From contig JAVVSD010000002.1 in the NCBI GenBank assembly GCA_036654375.1, forward strand, positions 86,027 through 150,026: DNA of 64,000 nt, written 5' to 3'. The notes below the pieces were generated by a model that did no database searches, had not been told where the DNA came from, and saw nothing but the letters and a program-made list of their open reading frames with translations. A program made the position numbers and the translations under genes. Source of the stretch: RZYX01 sp036654375. GTDB taxonomy: Bacteria; Bacillota; Clostridia; Oscillospirales; Acutalibacteraceae. Each line of letters begins with the position of its first letter. Position 1 is the first letter of the stretch. This document shows positions 32,660-41,141 of the stretch, piece by piece.

Positions 32660-32743
32660 TTAATCTTCCTGCTTTTTAATTCCAAAAATCAATTTTAATA
32701 ATCCTCTGATAACCTTGGGACTTCTGACAACAACAATTTTCAT
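32660..32743 (-). CDS. spoVM: stage V sporulation protein M (SpoVM), 27 residues
   Basis: A very small gene with a strong ribosome site (GGGAGGA) before the ATG. The product begins MKIVVVRSPKVIRGLLKLI and ends GIKKQED, an amphipathic helix with a conserved proline near residue 9. SpoVM (26 residues in Bacillus subtilis) binds curved forespore membrane and anchors the coat protein SpoIVA. Position supports the call: spoVM follows the prpC-prkC-rsgA cluster in Bacillus as well. A TATAAT-like box lies about 45 bases upstream. Confidence 0.85.
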   Translation of the reverse strand: MKIVVVRSPKVIRGLLKLIFGIKKQED

Positions 32744-32821
32744 ACGATATCCTCCCAATTCTTAAGCTTTAAGCTCTTAAGTTAATACATTATACTCTTT
32801 TATAAAAAAAGTGTGAAAAAT

Positions 32822-32845
32822 AAAAAAAGAGAGCTTTTAAAGCTC
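32822..32845 (-). terminator. rsgA terminator
   Basis: Stem GAGCTTT / AAAGCTC (32839-32845 with 32831-32837) includes the rsgA stop codon and is followed by CTCTTTTTTT on the minus strand. It separates rsgA from spoVM. Confidence 0.75.
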
Positions 32846-33715
32846 CCAATCTTTTATATTTTTGGCTTCTTCGTATAAAGTCTTATAGCTATTGTGTCTG
32901 GACACACTTATTCCGCCATTATTTACAGCTTCAATAATCCGACACCCTTTATCATTAATATGTGCACACGACGAGAATTTGCAAGTGCCGATATATTGTG
33001 AAAATTCAGGAAAGCAGTATTGTAAATCGTCTTTTCTTATAACTTCATTTCTCTCAATTTCAAGAGATGAAAATCCAGGAGTATCGGCAACATAACCACC
33101 CTGAACTTTAAATAGTTCTGATTGCCTTGTTGTGTGCCTTCCTCTGCCAAGCTTTTCACTTATTTCACCTGTTGAAAGACAAAGCCGTTTGTCGATGCAA
33201 TTAAGCAGAGTTGATTTACCAACCCCAGAATTACCTGTAAAAGCACTTATTTTACCGTTTAATAAGCTTTTAAGCTCTTCAACGCCTTCGCCTGTTTTGC
33301 CAGATGCAGAAATAGTCTTGAAACCTGCCTTAGTATAAATCTCAAAAAGTTCGTCAACATTTTGCAAATCAGATTTATTGAGAACAATTATTGGCTCAAT
33401 ATCTCTGCTACAGGCAATAGTTGTAAGCTTGTCTATTATAAGTGTGCTTGGGTTTGGCTCACAAGATGAAGCAACAATTATCAACTGGTCAAGATTAGCT
33501 ATTGGAGGTCTTTTTAAATAGTTTCTGCGTTCTTTGATAACATCAATTATATTTTCTGCACTTTCGTTTACCGAAATTTGAACATAATCACCCACAAGAG
33601 GTGTTATTTTGTCTTTTCTAAAGACACCTCTTGCCTTACATTCATAAATCTCAGTGGCGGTTTCCACATAGTAGAAACCGCCAATTCCTTTAATAATAAG
33701 TCCACTGAGTTGCAT
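32837..33715 (-). CDS. rsgA: ribosome small-subunit GTPase RsgA
   Basis: A 292-residue circularly permuted GTPase that checks late 30S assembly. OB-fold N-terminus (LVGDYVQI), then G4 NKSD, G5 SASGKTG, G1 GNSGVGKSTLLN, G2/G3 HTTRQSELF and DTPGFSSLE, and a C-terminal zinc site (CKFSSCAHINDKGC). Normal length. GAGG lies before the ATG. Last gene of the stp-prkC-rsgA group, with a terminator over its stop. Confidence 0.96.
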   Translation of the reverse strand: MQLSGLIIKGIGGFYYVETATEIYECKARGVFRKDKITPLVGDYVQISVNESAENIIDVIKERRNYLKRPPIANLDQLIIVASSCEPNPSTLIIDKLTTIACSRDIEPIIVLNKSDLQNVDELFEIYTKAGFKTISASGKTGEGVEELKSLLNGKISAFTGNSGVGKSTLLNCIDKRLCLSTGEISEKLGRGRHTTRQSELFKVQGGYVADTPGFSSLEIERNEVIRKDDLQYCFPEFSQYIGTCKFSSCAHINDKGCRIIEAVNNGGISVSRHNSYKTLYEEAKNIKDWEL

Positions 33716-33729
33716 AATTTAAGCCTCGA

Positions 33730-35883
33730 TTAGATAAACGACTTTCCAATATAAACCTTAATGTTATCAGTTGTTTTTGCTTTTCCTGATGACGGAGCTG
33801 TTCTTGTGACTTTTCCAACATTTGAGCTGGTTGAAACTTCTTCAAAGACTGAAACATTTCCAAAGCCTGCATTATTGAGCGTATCAATCGCCTGTTGCTG
33901 TGTCATACCAACAACATTTGGAATCTCCTTTGATACAGCGTAAGCATATGTCTTCTCGCTTTGAACTGCTGGTGGATTTTTTGTAAAGTCAATATTACAT
34001 TCATAAACTTTATTAGAGTCAACTGACGCAACAAAACTATTTGATGCACCTGTTCCCTCAACAGTTATTGAATAAGCTTTTCCGTCTAACAATACATTCA
34101 CATTTTTTACAAGCTCGCTGTTTAAATATATCTTAAGATTACCATTGGCACCAGAATCATTAGGCAAAGTGAATCTAACGCTTGCCTTTCCAACAGTTGG
34201 CGTACCAGAACTAATTACAAGATTTATTTTTGTACCTTTAGCTGCTTTTTGAGGATTATCGATGCTTTGGCTTATTACAACGCCCTTTGGTCGATTGCTG
34301 TCCTCTGTCTTAATATCTCCGACTTTAAGTTCAGCACTGGTAATAAATGTCTTAGCATCATTGATATTCATATCAACAACATTTGGAACTGTTACTTCAT
34401 CTCCATTTACATCTGTAGAAACATAAATTGTTATTGTTGAAGATACATCAGCCTTTTTGCCTTCGGCTGGGTCACTTTTAATGACAGTTCCCTTATCAAG
34501 CTCATCATCATACTGCTCAATAATTTCAACTTTTGTAAAGCCCTGTGCACTTAGCATTGCCTTGGCAGTGCCAATCTCTATACCATAAATTTTGGGAATT
34601 TTCTTTGTCGTCCCTTCTGAAACAACTTCGAGTTTAATTTTTGTGCCTTTCTTGACCTTAGCGTTTGCATTTGGAGTCTGCTTTGAAACCTGACCAGACT
34701 TATAGCTTGTGCTGCTTACATTAGTAACCACAAATTCAAAATCCTTATATTCAGGATTGTTTCTTATGTCATCTTCATAGGACATACCAACAAATTTTGG
34801 AACCGTTATTTTTTCACTTTTAAAGACATCTGTAAAGAAATATAAAAATCCCATTACGAGCAAAAGAACAACGAGAAGTGCTGAAAGGACACCGATAAGA
34901 ACAGGCAAGGTCTTGTTACGCTCTTCACCGTCATCTTCGTCCTCATCATGCTCATCATCTATGGCTAAAGAACTTGACATAGCAGTCTGTATTGGTTTGC
35001 TTAAAAACTTTGTCGGCTCTGTGTCAACAAAATATGTGTAGTCAAATTTAATTGCTGGATTGCGTTTGAACTCATCAAGGTCAAGCAACATTTCTGCAGC
35101 TGACTGATAGCGTTCCTTTGGATTTTTTTGCATTGCTCTCATGGTTATTTGTTCAAGGCCAAGAGGAATGCTTGGATTTATTTCTCTGGGCTTTTTCGCA
35201 TCTGCTTGAAGCTGCATTATTGCAACTGATACAGCACTATCAGACTGGAATGGAAGCTCGCCAGTCGTCATTTCATACAGTACAACACCAACAGAATAAA
35301 TATCTGCCTTGTCATCTGTTATTTCTCCCCTCGCTTGTTCGGGGCTTATATAGTGAACAGAGCCAATTGCACTCTCTGTCATTGTTCTTGTTTCACTTCT
35401 GCTAAAGCGAGCAATACCAAAATCTGTTACTTTAATATTTCCATTTTGAAGCAACATTATATTTTGAGGTTTTACATCTCTGTGAACAATGCCTTTATCA
35501 TGTGCGTGCTGAAGTGCGCGCAAAATTTGTGTTGCAAAATGCACTGCTTCTTTCCAGTTGATTACTTTTTGTTGCTCAATATACTCTTTAAGAGTTATTC
35601 CCTCAATGTACTCCATAACAATATACTGCAGCCTATCGCCAAAACTAACATCATAGACCTTTACAATATTAGGATGTGAAAGAACAGCAATCGCTTTTGA
35701 TTCATTTTTAAATCTTCTTCTGAACTCCTCGTTTGCAAGAAATTCTTCTTTTAAAATTTTAACAGCTACTATACGGTCGTCAATATTATCATAGGCCTTA
35801 TAGACAACAGCCATTCCGCCTACTCCGATAATCTCCCTTATTTCATAACGACCATCAAGTCTTTTTCCAACATAACTATCCAT
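33730..35883 (-). CDS. prkC: Stk1/PrkC serine/threonine protein kinase with PASTA repeats
   Basis: 717 residues. Hanks-type kinase (10-270) with GVGGMAVVYKA, catalytic IVHRDVKPQN and DFG. One TM segment (about 333-356) follows an acidic stretch. Outside, three PASTA repeats (starting near PKFVG, PKIYG, PNVVD), an intervening beta domain, and a fourth PASTA at the C-terminus (PNVVGMTQQQA). PASTA repeats bind muropeptides, so it senses cell-wall fragments. ATG at 35883 fits GGAGAG; a GTG three codons upstream sits on the site. Its antagonist Stp is encoded just upstream. Confidence 0.95.
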   Translation of the reverse strand: MDSYVGKRLDGRYEIREIIGVGGMAVVYKAYDNIDDRIVAVKILKEEFLANEEFRRRFKNESKAIAVLSHPNIVKVYDVSFGDRLQYIVMEYIEGITLKEYIEQQKVINWKEAVHFATQILRALQHAHDKGIVHRDVKPQNIMLLQNGNIKVTDFGIARFSRSETRTMTESAIGSVHYISPEQARGEITDDKADIYSVGVVLYEMTTGELPFQSDSAVSVAIMQLQADAKKPREINPSIPLGLEQITMRAMQKNPKERYQSAAEMLLDLDEFKRNPAIKFDYTYFVDTEPTKFLSKPIQTAMSSSLAIDDEHDEDEDDGEERNKTLPVLIGVLSALLVVLLLVMGFLYFFTDVFKSEKITVPKFVGMSYEDDIRNNPEYKDFEFVVTNVSSTSYKSGQVSKQTPNANAKVKKGTKIKLEVVSEGTTKKIPKIYGIEIGTAKAMLSAQGFTKVEIIEQYDDELDKGTVIKSDPAEGKKADVSSTITIYVSTDVNGDEVTVPNVVDMNINDAKTFITSAELKVGDIKTEDSNRPKGVVISQSIDNPQKAAKGTKINLVISSGTPTVGKASVRFTLPNDSGANGNLKIYLNSELVKNVNVLLDGKAYSITVEGTGASNSFVASVDSNKVYECNIDFTKNPPAVQSEKTYAYAVSKEIPNVVGMTQQQAIDTLNNAGFGNVSVFEEVSTSSNVGKVTRTAPSSGKAKTTDNIKVYIGKSFI

Positions 35884-35915
35884 AAAATACACTCTCCATT
35901 CTTTTCCGAAGGATG

Positions 35916-36644
35916 TTAATAAGCAACTACAACGACGGTAATATTATCTCCGCCACCATTTTTATTTGCAAGCTCAACAAGTGTGTCGGCAAATTCATAA
36001 TATTTACCACTACTTGTTACATTGTATATGTCATCGACCTCAACATAATTTGTGAGACCGTCGGTGCATATAAGCAAAACTTCATCATTATCCATGGACT
36101 CTTCACTAAAATCGACTCTTATATCGTCGTCTACGCCAAGAGCGCGGGTAATTAAATTTTTTCTTGGATGTACTTTTGCTTCGGCAGGTGTAAGTTCACC
36201 TGTTTCTACCATTGCCTGTACAACTGAATGATCCTTTGTAATCTGCGTTATCCCATTATGTGAAATTAAATATGCTCTACTATCACCAGCATGAGCAACG
36301 CAAACTGTGTTTTTTGTTACGATTGCCGCAACAACTGTTGTTCCCATGCCCTTTAATTCTTCGTTTGCACGAGACATATCAAATATACTCAAATTTGCAT
36401 TTTGAATTGCTGCTGTCAAAATATTCCTTATCGATAATGTACTCATTCCATCTCTATAACCAGAAGTTATTTGCTCAGAAATCATTTTTACGGCAGTTGA
36501 GCTTGCAATATTTCCCCCAGCATTTCCACCCATACCATCACAAACAACAGCCCAGGCAACACCATTTGGTAATTCACCTGCTGCATATGAATCCTGATTT
36601 GAGCTTCTAACTTTGCCGATATCAGTTTTTGCAACTATTTTCAA
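35916..36644 (-). CDS. stp: PP2C-family protein phosphatase Stp/PrpC
   Basis: 242 residues; removes phosphate placed by PrkC. Metal-binding motifs: RSSNQDSYAAG, VCDGMGGNAGG, AHAGDSRAYL, LICTDGL and GGGDNITVV. The start is most likely TTG at 36644, seven bases after GGAGGG. It overlaps the rlmN 3' end by 23 bases. An ATG farther upstream (36698) lies inside rlmN with no site. Confidence 0.93.
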   Translation of the reverse strand: MKIVAKTDIGKVRSSNQDSYAAGELPNGVAWAVVCDGMGGNAGGNIASSTAVKMISEQITSGYRDGMSTLSIRNILTAAIQNANLSIFDMSRANEELKGMGTTVVAAIVTKNTVCVAHAGDSRAYLISHNGITQITKDHSVVQAMVETGELTPAEAKVHPRKNLITRALGVDDDIRVDFSEESMDNDEVLLICTDGLTNYVEVDDIYNVTSSGKYYEFADTLVELANKNGGGDNITVVVVAY

Positions 36645-37686
36645 TGCCGTTCCCTCCTGTTTTAAATCCTCTGCGAAGTTGACCACAGGATGCGTCAATA
36701 TCCCCGCCCATGCTTCGACGAATGGTAACAGTTATTCCTTTGCCCTCTAATATTTTTGAAAATGCAATCAAACGGTCATTTGTACTTCTTACATAATCAT
36801 TTTCTCTTACCTCATTTGCTGGGATAAGATTAACATGACAAAGCATTCCTCTAAGTTTTTTTGCAAGAAGAACTGCACATTCATCGGTATCATTAACACC
36901 GCTTATCATCGCATATTCAAATGAAATTCTGCGAGAAGTTGCATCCGTGTAGCAACGGCACGCGTTAAGCAATTCCTCTACACCCCACTTTAAGTTAACG
37001 GGCATTATCTTAGAACGAATTGCATCACTTGGTGCATGAAGAGATACAGAGAGCGTAATTTGAAGCTTTTGCTCCATTAATTTATATATCTGCGGTACTA
37101 TTCCACAAGTTGAAAGCGAAATATGCCTTGAACTGACATTTGCACCTTGTTCACCTGTTATAAGTGAAAGAAAACGCATTACATTGTCGTAATTATCAAG
37201 TGGTTCCCCCATACCCATCAATACGATATGTGAGATACGAATATTCATATCATTTTGTGCTGTGTATATTTGTGAGAGCATTTCCGCCGGTAAAAGGTTC
37301 CTTGAAAAGCCATCCAAGGCGGAAGCACAAAAGGAGCACTTCATTTTACACCCTACCTGAGTAGAAATACATATAGTGTATCCATATTTATATTCCATAA
37401 CAACAGACTCAATATATTCGCCGTCATTAAGCCTAAAAAGATATTTGACTGTATTATTATACTCGGAAGAAAGCTTTTTTTCAATAGTACAGTTTAAAAG
37501 CTCAAAATTTTCGAAAAGAACCTGCCTAAAGTCTTTTGAAAGGTTTGTCATTTCATCAAAACTCTGTGCATCTTTTTGGTGAAGCCATGAATAAATCTGA
37601 CCAGCACGAAACTGTGGTTGACCTAAATCTAAAACAGCTTTTTTAAGCTCGTCTAATGTCATCGATTTTATATCAGCCTTGCTCAC
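36622..37686 (-). CDS. rlmN: 23S rRNA A2503 / tRNA A37 methyltransferase RlmN
   Basis: A 354-residue radical SAM enzyme. Cluster motif GCKMKCSFCASALDG (C-x3-C-x2-C), MGMGEPLDNYDN, SLHAPSD, and the C-terminal catalytic cysteine in DASCGQLR. GTG start with GGAGTG in front. Four bases separate it from rsmB. Confidence 0.96.
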   Translation of the reverse strand: MSKADIKSMTLDELKKAVLDLGQPQFRAGQIYSWLHQKDAQSFDEMTNLSKDFRQVLFENFELLNCTIEKKLSSEYNNTVKYLFRLNDGEYIESVVMEYKYGYTICISTQVGCKMKCSFCASALDGFSRNLLPAEMLSQIYTAQNDMNIRISHIVLMGMGEPLDNYDNVMRFLSLITGEQGANVSSRHISLSTCGIVPQIYKLMEQKLQITLSVSLHAPSDAIRSKIMPVNLKWGVEELLNACRCYTDATSRRISFEYAMISGVNDTDECAVLLAKKLRGMLCHVNLIPANEVRENDYVRSTNDRLIAFSKILEGKGITVTIRRSMGGDIDASCGQLRRGFKTGGNGIENSCKN

Positions 37687-37690
37687 AATT

Positions 37691-39013
37691 TCACTCCGTC
37701 CTGATAAATGTAGCTATAAAGAAACCATCTGAATTATTTATATGTGGCATAAGGGTCAAATAGTTAGACTCAGCGTTATAAGTGTTAATTTCTGTCATAG
37801 GTCTTACTAATTTGAAATTTTTATGTTCCTGTAAAAACCTGTCGCAAACCTCATCATTTTCCTTGGGATTTAAAGCACAAGTAGAATAAAGAAGCGTTCC
37901 ACCTTGATTAACATATTTTGCGGAAGTTTGGAGTATATGGTACTGTATATTGGGCAATTTGTCAATATTTTCTAAAGCTTTGTATCTTATTTCTGGCTTT
38001 CTTCTTATAATTCCAAGTCCAGAGCAAGGTACATCACAGAGAACTTTATCAGCCATTCCAATATTTTCATTGTAAACTGAGGCGTCAAGCAAATTTGAAG
38101 TTAGGTTTGTTATTCCAAGTCGCTGTGCACCCTCTTCAATCAATTTTATTCTTGACTCATAAAGGTCAAATGAAAACAGTTTCCCTTGATTTTTCATTTT
38201 TTGTGCCAATGTAAAGCTTTTTCCTCCAGGGGCAGCACACATATCAAACACAGTTTGTCCATAGCTTACATCAAGTGCTTTGCAACATATTTGAGAAGCG
38301 GTATCTTGAACATGGAAAAGCCCATTTTTATATGCTAATATGCTTTCTACAGAACCCGCTCTGTCAAGAATTAGTGCATCTTCAACTTCATTGCAAATTT
38401 TAGCTGTAACACCATGCTCGGCAAGTATTTTTATTAGGTCTTGACTATTAGTTTTAAGTGTATTAACTCTGATAACTGTTGGAGCAGGACCAATTGACTC
38501 TGCTAAAATTTGTTTTGTGTTTTCCTCGCCATATGCTTTAAGCCACATAGCTACAAGCTGTGTTGGGCAAGAATATTTTATACTATAATAAAGCAACTTA
38601 TCTTTATCGTAGTCTGGAACAGAAAGACCATTTTCACAAACTTTTCTTAGAACTGCGTTTAAAAGCCCGCTGGCATATGTGCAACCATTTTTTTTAACAA
38701 GCTGAACACTTTCGTTAATTGCTGCTGAATTTGGAATTTTGTTCATAAAAAGCAACTGAAAAACACCAATTCTTAAGGCTGTTAAAACTTCTGGTTTTAG
38801 TTTATTTATAGATTGTTTTAAATAAAGCGATGCAACATAATCAAGAGTTAACCTTCGTTCCAACACGCCATATACAATTGCTGTAGCCAAAGACTTATCC
38901 TTTGCATTCAACTCACAATTATTAAGCTTTGCATCAATTGCAAGGTTAGAAAAAGCATTGTCCCTATTAATTTTAATTAGTATTTCAAATGCAGTTTGTC
39001 GTGCTGTCTTCAT
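37691..39013 (-). CDS. rsmB: 16S rRNA (cytosine-967-C5) methyltransferase RsmB
   Basis: 440 residues: NusB-like RNA-binding domain (1-130) followed by a SAM domain with MCAAPGGKSFTLAQ, the catalytic cysteine in DVPCSGLG, and the second cysteine in STCALNPKEND. Both cysteines for the Fmu mechanism are present. Coupled with its neighbours by gaps of 3-4 bases. Confidence 0.95.
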   Translation of the reverse strand: MKTARQTAFEILIKINRDNAFSNLAIDAKLNNCELNAKDKSLATAIVYGVLERRLTLDYVASLYLKQSINKLKPEVLTALRIGVFQLLFMNKIPNSAAINESVQLVKKNGCTYASGLLNAVLRKVCENGLSVPDYDKDKLLYYSIKYSCPTQLVAMWLKAYGEENTKQILAESIGPAPTVIRVNTLKTNSQDLIKILAEHGVTAKICNEVEDALILDRAGSVESILAYKNGLFHVQDTASQICCKALDVSYGQTVFDMCAAPGGKSFTLAQKMKNQGKLFSFDLYESRIKLIEEGAQRLGITNLTSNLLDASVYNENIGMADKVLCDVPCSGLGIIRRKPEIRYKALENIDKLPNIQYHILQTSAKYVNQGGTLLYSTCALNPKENDEVCDRFLQEHKNFKLVRPMTEINTYNAESNYLTLMPHINNSDGFFIATFIRTE

Positions 39014-39016
39014 AAA

Positions 39017-39709
39017 TTAATCCCTTCTATTGTTTGCAAGCATAAATAGTCTTAAAAGGTTTGCAATTGAAACCGTAAGTGCTGCAACATATGTCATCGC
39101 TGCGGATTTAAGAACCTTTATTGCACCTTTTGCCTCATCATCATTCAAGATTCCTGCTTCATCAATAACTTTTATGGCTCTGCTACTTGCATTGAACTCG
39201 ACAGGTAAAGTCGCAAACTGAAATACTGCAACGAGTGCATAGAGTAAAAGTCCAATTGATATTAAAGGCTCAAAGCTAAAGATAATTCCCGCTATAGCAA
39301 GAGGGAAACCAAGAGTTGAACCAATATTGCATATTGGAAGTATTGCATTTCTAATTTTAATTGGCACATAACCTTGAGCGTGCTGTGCTGCGTGACCTGC
39401 CTCGTGACAAGCAACGCCTATGGCAGCAATGGAAGTGCTTGAATAAACATCTTGAGAAAGTCTAATGACATTATCTCTTGGGTCATAATGGTCAGTAAGC
39501 TTACCATTTACCATCTCAATATTAACATCGTTGATGCCATAATGTGAAAGCACCTGACGAGCTGCCTGCTCACCTGTCAGACCTCTTTGACTTCTTATAT
39601 TTGAATATGCTGAAAATGTTGACTTAACTTTAAATTGTGCTATGAGTGCAAGTAAAAGTGCCGGTACAACAAGCACTAAATAATAATAGTCCATATATAA
39701 AAATCTCAT
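39017..39709 (-). CDS. zinc metallopeptidase, YugP/neutral zinc peptidase family
   Basis: A 230-residue membrane protein. N-terminal TM segment, zinc motif HEAGHAAQH (about 102-110) and three further hydrophobic stretches. Family members are found throughout Firmicutes in this same rsmB-fmt context; the substrate is unknown. AGGTG precedes the ATG. Confidence 0.87.
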   Translation of the reverse strand: MRFLYMDYYYLVLVVPALLLALIAQFKVKSTFSAYSNIRSQRGLTGEQAARQVLSHYGINDVNIEMVNGKLTDHYDPRDNVIRLSQDVYSSTSIAAIGVACHEAGHAAQHAQGYVPIKIRNAILPICNIGSTLGFPLAIAGIIFSFEPLISIGLLLYALVAVFQFATLPVEFNASSRAIKVIDEAGILNDDEAKGAIKVLKSAAMTYVAALTVSIANLLRLFMLANNRRD

Positions 39710-39729
39710 AACTTAATTTCACCTCTAAA

Positions 39730-40656
39730 TTATTTTAAAATCGAACCTTTTTCTATTTTGTGTCCTCTTAAAAAATCTTGTGCAGACATTTTCTTTGAAC
39801 CTTGAGCTTGAAGCTGTAAAATTTCAATACATTTGCCATCGCCGCAAGATACAACAAGACTTTTATCCGAAGCTACAACTTCACCTGGCTTAGAACCCTG
39901 TTGCTCTGAAAGAACTGATTCATGTATTTTTAAAATTTTTCCATCAAAAAGTGCAGTTGCAACAGGCCAAGGACTAAGTCCTCTAATTTTATTATGAATA
40001 GTTTGTGCAGTTTCATTCCAATCTAACGGACAAAGTGACTTATCAAGCATTGGAGAATAAGTTGAAAGACTGTCGTCCTGTTTTTTCCTTGATAATTCAC
40101 CATTTTGTAGTTTTTTAATTGTTTCTGACAATACATCGGCACCCATTAATGAAAGCCTGTCGTGCAGCTCGCCTGCCGTTTCATTTTTGCCTATGTCTGT
40201 TTCTCCTGTTATAAGCATATCTCCAGTATCAAGCCCCTGCTCCATGTACATTGATGTTACACCGGTTTTTTTGTCACCATTAATTACAGACCATTGAATT
40301 GGTGCTGCTCCTCTGTATCTTGGCAAAATAGAGGCGTGAATATTGATACAACCAAACTGTGGCAATTCCAAAATATCAAGTGGCAAAATTTTGCCATATG
40401 CTACAACAATAATAAGTTCAGGATTAAGCTTTTTTAAAATATCAAATGCTTCTCCGTCTTTTAATTTTATTGGCTGAAAAACTATAATATTATTTTCAAT
40501 AGCGATTTCTTTTACTGGTGGAGGAGTTAGTGTATATCCTCTGCCTTTTGGTTTGTCGGGTTGTGTAAAAACACCCACAACATCATGTCCATCATTGATT
40601 AATCGTTTAAGGCAAGGAACGGCAAACTCAGGAGTTCCCATAAAAACTATTTTCAA
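39730..40656 (-). CDS. fmt: methionyl-tRNA formyltransferase
   Basis: 308 residues. Transfers formyl from 10-formyl-THF to Met-tRNAi. N-terminal formyltransferase domain with GTPEFAVP, NIHASILPRYRGAAPIQW and DTGDML, then the C-terminal OB domain (CPLDWNETAQTIHNKIRGLSPWP). Paired with def, as is usual. Confidence 0.96.
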   Translation of the reverse strand: MKIVFMGTPEFAVPCLKRLINDGHDVVGVFTQPDKPKGRGYTLTPPPVKEIAIENNIIVFQPIKLKDGEAFDILKKLNPELIIVVAYGKILPLDILELPQFGCINIHASILPRYRGAAPIQWSVINGDKKTGVTSMYMEQGLDTGDMLITGETDIGKNETAGELHDRLSLMGADVLSETIKKLQNGELSRKKQDDSLSTYSPMLDKSLCPLDWNETAQTIHNKIRGLSPWPVATALFDGKILKIHESVLSEQQGSKPGEVVASDKSLVVSCGDGKCIEILQLQAQGSKKMSAQDFLRGHKIEKGSILK

Positions 40657-40659
40657 GCA

Positions 40660-41115
40660 CTACACCTCTTTTTCGGTCTTAATAAGCCTATCTGTAAATA
40701 CTATACCATTAAGGTGGTCAATTTCGTGACAGAAGCAACGAGCCTTAAGCTCTTCGCCTTTATAAACACACCACTGACCATTCCTGTTTTGAGCTTTTAT
40801 TTTTACAATTGCTGGTCGGGAAGTAATTCCGTTTTCACCTGGAAAAGACAAACATCCTTCTGCTTCGTTTTGCTCGCCTTCTTCCGAGATAACCTCAGGG
40901 TTAATAAGCTCTAAAAGTCCCTCTCCAACATCAACAACAACAACTCTTTTTAGAATTCCAACCTGCACTGCTGCAAGACCGCAACCCTCTTCCTTGTACA
41001 TCGTTTCTGCCATATCATCAAGCAATTGTATAAGCCTATCATCAAAAACTTCTACAACCCTGCTTTTCTTTTTTAATAATGGGTCACCCTTTATAACTAT
41101 ATTGCGTAGTGCCAC
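40660..41115 (-). CDS. def: peptide deformylase
   Basis: 151 residues. Removes the formyl group from new proteins. All three motifs present: GCGLAAVQVG, EGCLSFPG and HEIDHLNG (metal ligands Cys, His, His). The start is GTG at 41115 (sequence MALRNIVIKGDPLL), with GAGG ten bases upstream. An ATG thirty bases farther lies closer to priA but lacks a site. Confidence 0.95.
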   Translation of the reverse strand: MALRNIVIKGDPLLKKKSRVVEVFDDRLIQLLDDMAETMYKEEGCGLAAVQVGILKRVVVVDVGEGLLELINPEVISEEGEQNEAEGCLSFPGENGITSRPAIVKIKAQNRNGQWCVYKGEELKARCFCHEIDHLNGIVFTDRLIKTEKEV

Positions 41116-41141
41116 TAAATACCATCCTCTCATGTATGAAA

